Of a DNA stretch of 64,000 bases, positions 60,612 to 64,000 are shown piece by piece. Location of the stretch: positions 1 through 64,000 of IMG/VR virus record IMGVR_UViG_3300009314_000709. The stretch is one strand, 5' to 3'. Under the pieces are notes generated by a model, which was given only the letters and a program-made list of their open reading frames with translations, was not told the origin of the DNA and ran no database searches. The position numbers were made by a program, and so were the translations under genes. The DNA comes from a virus. Each line of letters starts with the position of its first letter. Position 1 is the first letter of the stretch.

Positions 60612-60893
60612 ATGGCGACAATTGAATTCAGAGTGAACTTGGAAACGGCTCTTCGTGAGTCAAATGTTCCAGTAACTAACCTACGAGCAGAAGGTGACAA
60701 CTTCCGAGAAACCCGTGACTCGTGGTTCCCCAATGATCTTCGCAACAACCGGATGTTCAAGCACGGTGATACGTTTACCGTGAGTGGAAGAAGGGCTAAG
60801 TACCTCAAGGACAACTATACGAGTGGTGCTTATCCACTCTTGACAATCGTTAGCGAGTCAATGGAGTTCACCGAAGCAGGGGAGATGCCCTAG
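60612..60893 (+). CDS. hypothetical protein
   Basis: 93 residues, soluble (ATIEFRVNLETALRESNVP). AAGGAG precedes the ATG. Not recognised. Its stop overlaps the next GTG start by one base. Confidence 0.6.
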   Translation: MATIEFRVNLETALRESNVPVTNLRAEGDNFRETRDSWFPNDLRNNRMFKHGDTFTVSGRRAKYLKDNYTSGAYPLLTIVSESMEFTEAGEMP

Positions 60894-61192
60894 TGAATAG
60901 CTTTGCGGACTTGTGGGAGATGGTATGCCGAGAGGGTGAGGAAGACGAGCCCCTACAGCAAGATGTCGGCGATTCCAAAGCTATCACAGTCCTTGTAAAG
61001 CAAGAACCAGAATTCTGGGAGAAGTTCGCCCAGCTTGCTCGTGCGGACCCCGAGAGTTTAGCCGGGCTACTAGGGGTCGACGAAGGCGACGTAATCACCT
61101 GGTACGGAAAAATCAAAGAGGCACAAGACGCCGCCGCCAGAGCCAAGGCGGAAAATGACAAAGACACAATGATACCAACTGGACAGATATGA
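60893..61192 (+). CDS. hypothetical helical protein
   Basis: 99 residues from a GTG overlapping the previous stop. MNSFADLWEMVCREGEED is loosely like the shared N-terminal motif. The rest is helical and acidic (PEFWEKFAQLARADPESLAGLLG). Confidence 0.58.
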   Translation: MNSFADLWEMVCREGEEDEPLQQDVGDSKAITVLVKQEPEFWEKFAQLARADPESLAGLLGVDEGDVITWYGKIKEAQDAAARAKAENDKDTMIPTGQI

Positions 61193-61205
61193 TATGAGAG
61201 GCACG

Positions 61206-61577
61206 ATGATATCTTTTGAAGACTATGCCAGAAAGTACGGCAGTCTATTCATAGAAGAAGATGGGATGGCGGCACCAGCAGCAGCGGCAGCAGCAGCGGC
61301 ACCAGCAGCGGCAGGCGGCGACCAGCAGTCACTAGCTCAAAGCGAACACCAAATGGCTCAAAGTCTTTTTGACCAGAGAGTGGCACCTATGCTACAACGC
61401 CTGTCAAATGCAGCGGCTCTTGAACAGTTTTGGGGATTAGTGACCAATGCCGTTCTTCAGCATCCCAAAATGAGTGACACGATTCGAGCGAGAATTCAAC
61501 AGAAAAAGGGCGAAACGGCGCTCTCTGGCGTCGGCCTACAATCGCAACAACCAGCGTCTACTAATGGACCAGTATAA
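61206..61577 (+). CDS. tandem paralogue A with capsid-targeting-like N-terminus
   Basis: 123 residues from ATG 61206. MISFEDYARKYGSLFIEED fits the shared motif. An Ala-rich linker (about 20-40) separates it from a helical domain (SLFDQRVAPMLQRLSNAAALEQFWGLVTNAVLQHPKMS) also present in the next gene. Probably an internal virion protein. Confidence 0.65.
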   Translation: MISFEDYARKYGSLFIEEDGMAAPAAAAAAAAPAAAGGDQQSLAQSEHQMAQSLFDQRVAPMLQRLSNAAALEQFWGLVTNAVLQHPKMSDTIRARIQQKKGETALSGVGLQSQQPASTNGPV

Positions 61578-61578
61578 T

Positions 61579-62067
61579 ATGAGAAATGTAATCAATGACA
61601 TACAGCGTATTGCTGAAGCATACGCAAATCCACTTATAGAAAAAGAGACTGAGGACGGTTCGTTGATCTCTTTCGAGGACTACAACGAAATACGAGGTTT
61701 CTTTGAGGACAACGGAGGAACCTTAGCCCCAGCTATGGGATTTGGAGAGCCAGCAACTGATGCAGACCCTGCAATGGGCATGGGCACTCCTGATGCAGCA
61801 GACTCGGAGGAACCTGCTCCATCTCCCGACGACGAAGGGGGTGATCGCAGTGAGAACAAAGCAATTCAACAACTCTTTGATCGGCGTATCAAACCAGTTC
61901 TCGTCCAGGTACAGAACCCAGCCTCCTTAGAGCAATTTTGGGGTTTAATGATGTCAGCTATTCTCAGTCACCCCAAGATGAATAGCACACTTCGACAAGA
62001 ACTCATGCGGAAGACTGGCGAGAAGTCTCTTGCGGGTGTTGGTCTTGCTACCGGCCCAGCCGCATAA
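61579..62067 (+). CDS. tandem paralogue B
   Basis: 162 residues from ATG 61579, one base after the stop of paralogue A. LISFEDYNEIRGFFEDN lies at about residues 28-45, after an extra lead. The C-terminal domain (QLFDRRIKPVLVQVQNPASLEQFWGLMMSAILSHPKMN, TGEKSLAGVGL) matches paralogue A closely. A recent duplication. Confidence 0.68.
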   Translation: MRNVINDIQRIAEAYANPLIEKETEDGSLISFEDYNEIRGFFEDNGGTLAPAMGFGEPATDADPAMGMGTPDAADSEEPAPSPDDEGGDRSENKAIQQLFDRRIKPVLVQVQNPASLEQFWGLMMSAILSHPKMNSTLRQELMRKTGEKSLAGVGLATGPAA

Positions 62068-62079
62068 ATCCATCGTTGC

Positions 62080-62145
62080 CGTCTGCAAATAGAAAGCTAT
62101 CTCCCTCTAATATCCTCATGGCGGAGATAGCTTTTTTTGCAGACG
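62080..62145 (+). terminator. two-step hairpin enclosing a start codon
   Basis: Inner arms 62093-62104 and 62123-62134 (12 bp) and outer arms 62080-62089 and 62136-62145 (10 bp) share a run of seven T. The loop contains the ATG at 62118. It looks like a terminator for the preceding genes that doubles as the leader of the next gene. Confidence 0.7.
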
Positions 62146-64000
62146 CAATCACCGATGAAAATGGGTTGCTGCCCATTTATGAGCATCTTGACTACACTTT
62201 TGATGGTGTGCAACCAGTCTCAGCAGGCGATCTCAAATCCTGCTCGCCCGAACTTGTCATTACAAATCAAGCCACATCTCTGTTAGAACTCACGAGCAAG
62301 TTCCCTGTTGTTTTCTTCTTAACAGAGCCAACGGGTTATCCTCTATTACAACCAGGCTTGTCGGTTCGACGCATCTTTCTCAATCCTCTTCGTATGCTAG
62401 AAGCGATGTTTGTGTTTTCATCTTTCGCAGCCAAGGAAATCGAGAGTGCTTATCGGATCAAGCCTATTGTTCAACTACCGATCATAAGACACGCACGGCA
62501 ACGACAACAAGGCAACAAGATTGTTCACTCTTATGTTCCGGGAAGTATTCAACAGGAGTTAACGAGGTGGAGATTTGTTCCCTACGAAAAACCATCTGAC
62601 TTCGAGGGAGCAGCACTTTATGTTGATATGACGAGTACATACGAGTGCGTAAATAGCCGCCTTTGTGTTGCAGCCGCACATGGTGTGCCTTGCGTGACGG
62701 CCGACAAGGGCTCCAATCCCGAATTGGCTAGCGGCGGTGATGTTCTCGTACCATTACACGTATCGGAAAGTAAGTGGTTAGAGGCGATTAAGGTAGGTTT
62801 GCGAGATAGACAGACCAATGGGGACAAGAACAAAAAGGCTAGCATGAGGTTTCAGAATATGGGAGACATTGACAAGCGAATTGAACGACTCACAAAACGT
62901 AAACGGGGCACATCCCTATTGCCAAAAATCGCCGCAAGACTTCAGGAAAGAAAAGCATTAGAGAAGATTGAAAAACTTAACAAGGAAAGGGCCAAGCGGA
63001 AGCCAGGTAGCTCCGTGAAAACGAAAGGACCGGTTATGGGACGAAGGGAAACGCTTGCTGAAAGAGAGCGACGAGCAAGGCGAAAACTAGAGAAGGTGCG
63101 ATCTAGGAGGAAAGAAGAGCATGGCGGGAAACCAACTTATCAAATCGTTGATACCCCATCGTGGTTTACAAACACAAAGTCCTGCGATGTATCAATCATC
63201 GTGCCAATGTACCGAAGTCGAGTGCACATCGAAAGACAAATCAGGGAGTGGGATATTCAAGATGACGGGCTTACTAAAGAAGTTATCTACGTAGACGACC
63301 TGTGTCCTCAGTACAGCGCTGAAGTCATCTTGCCTACCTGGGAAATCCACCGACAACACCTTAAAGGCAAACCGGTAGGCAAAATAATCTGCTCTCATAC
63401 GAACCGGGGATATGGACCTAACTGCAACCTTGGAGCCAAACATGCATTGGGTAGGTATCTAATCTTTCTCAATGCCGACGTTTTTGTGTTGCAGAACTGG
63501 GTCAAGCCGATGTTTGACTTGTGCGAAAACGATCCGCAAATCGGCATCGTAGGTAACATGCAGTTAGCTACTCGTGGCGAAGGAAACGTAATTGATTCTG
63601 CTGGTTCAGAATGGCATTGGACAGGCGGGCATTTTGAACACATTGGGCGCACTAGCTTTCAGACTAAACGCCTTCCTCAGCCCATGCGACTTACCACAGC
63701 CCCAAAGGAACTCAAAGTCCCCGCCGAGCGGGAAATGGTTACTGGCTGCTGCTTTATGATCCCTCGGAAAGTCTTTGACGAAATTGGCGGTTACGATGAG
63801 ATGTACAAAATCGGCTACTGGGAAGACAGCGATATGAACATGGCCGTCCGTGAAAAGGGCTACAAGATATACTTTCAACCCGAATCTAAAGTATTGCATG
63901 TTGGTGGCCACGCCAAAGCAGGCAGCCACTCTTACATGAAGCAGAATAGAAGGCGATTCTTTTTCCGTTGGGTTGATACAGGGTTCGTAGACAAAGTTGC
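62118..64000 (+). CDS. two-domain glycosyltransferase, partial
   Basis: At least 627 codons, open at the window end. Residues 1-260 look like a GT-B type transferase (AEIAFFADA, HGVPCVTADKGSNPELASGGDVLVPL). A strongly basic linker (about 260-340) follows. From about 350 a GT2 domain runs: DVSIIVPMYRSR, VIYVDDL, HTNRGYGPNCNLGAKHALGRYLIFLNADVFV (metal site), and YDEMYKIGYWEDSDMNM. Such double transferases build glycan chains. The start lies in a hairpin loop with no ribosome binding site. It is the largest glycosyltransferase of the set. Confidence 0.82.
   Translation, partial: MAEIAFFADAITDENGLLPIYEHLDYTFDGVQPVSAGDLKSCSPELVITNQATSLLELTSKFPVVFFLTEPTGYPLLQPGLSVRRIFLNPLRMLEAMFVFSSFAAKEIESAYRIKPIVQLPIIRHARQRQQGNKIVHSYVPGSIQQELTRWRFVPYEKPSDFEGAALYVDMTSTYECVNSRLCVAAAHGVPCVTADKGSNPELASGGDVLVPLHVSESKWLEAIKVGLRDRQTNGDKNKKASMRFQNMGDIDKRIERLTKRKRGTSLLPKIAARLQERKALEKIEKLNKERAKRKPGSSVKTKGPVMGRRETLAERERRARRKLEKVRSRRKEEHGGKPTYQIVDTPSWFTNTKSCDVSIIVPMYRSRVHIERQIREWDIQDDGLTKEVIYVDDLCPQYSAEVILPTWEIHRQHLKGKPVGKIICSHTNRGYGPNCNLGAKHALGRYLIFLNADVFVLQNWVKPMFDLCENDPQIGIVGNMQLATRGEGNVIDSAGSEWHWTGGHFEHIGRTSFQTKRLPQPMRLTTAPKELKVPAEREMVTGCCFMIPRKVFDEIGGYDEMYKIGYWEDSDMNMAVREKGYKIYFQPESKVLHVGGHAKAGSHSYMKQNRRRFFFRWVDTGFVDKV

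Noticed and set aside
1-64000. tRNA genes, CRISPR arrays, insertion sequences
   Set aside because: No cloverleaf with a GTTCRA-type T-arm, no regularly spaced repeats and no transposase were seen by eye; a tRNAscan run would be needed to exclude unusual tRNAs.

Overview
The window reads as part of the genome of a large tailed bacteriophage with a T4-type contractile tail. Coding is dense, genes often overlap by 1 to 4 bases, and both strands are used in blocks. Recognisable T4-type parts are a tail sheath (gp18-like), three tail-tube-like proteins (gp19-like), a sheath-stabiliser/terminator (gp15-like), a neck protein (gp13-like), a baseplate hub protein (gp26-like) and a late sigma factor (gp55-like). 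No terminase, portal, major capsid protein or DNA polymerase is seen, so this is only a segment. Two genes look bacterial in a way typical of Planctomycetes: a LolA-like lipoprotein-sorting protein at 41200-42063 and a pseudopilin-like protein at 33872-34294. A planctomycete host is therefore a reasonable guess, but only a guess.

Layout. 1-7045 (+): CTP synthase, a class II glutamine amidotransferase fused to a repeated unknown domain, a PD-(D/E)XK nuclease, and a protein that may gain a zinc-ribbon tail by -1 ribosomal frameshifting. 7104-9898 (-): acetyltransferase, virion-like protein and gp26-like hub protein. 9959-15268 (+): small membrane proteins, thymidylate synthase, dihydrofolate reductase and a cupin. 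15265-17411 (-): glycine-rich protein and glycosyltransferase. 17534-18361 (+): late sigma factor. 18362-28302 (mostly -): tail and neck morphogenesis. 28305-36679 (mixed): Nudix hydrolase, sugar nucleotidyltransferase, membrane proteins, AAA+ ATPase, class I glutamine amidotransferase, glycosyltransferase. 36680-44924 (mixed): zinc-finger repeat protein, TPR-glycosyltransferase, lipoproteins. 44927-50282 (-): ABC-type membrane domain, an RNase P RNA, sugar epimerase, alpha/beta hydrolase, a large structured RNA and a phage-type COOH-NH2 ligase. 50398-58552: structural proteins, proteases, an ADP-ribosyltransferase-like protein and an aminotransferase homologue that has lost its catalytic lysine. 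58488-64000: trypsin-like protease, small proteins and a two-domain glycosyltransferase that runs off the window.

Functional themes. Nucleotide supply is served by CTP synthase, ThyA, DHFR and Nudix. Glycosylation is served by four glycosyltransferases, an RmlA-like transferase and an HldD-like epimerase. An amide-bond-forming set is dispersed across the window: class II and class I amidotransferases plus COOH-NH2 ligase. A dozen or more proteins share a short N-terminal motif (Phe-x-x-Trp/Tyr, then acidic residues) that resembles the capsid-targeting peptide of T4 internal proteins. This suggests that the phage packages a diverse set of proteins with its DNA, among them an acetyltransferase and an ADP-ribosyltransferase-like protein. 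Two non-coding RNAs stand out: an RNase P RNA with its diagnostic P1, P4 and 3' conserved elements, and an unidentified RNA of about 450 nt closed by a 10-bp helix and followed by a terminator.

Limits: all assignments come from reading motifs by eye. No database search or folding program was run.
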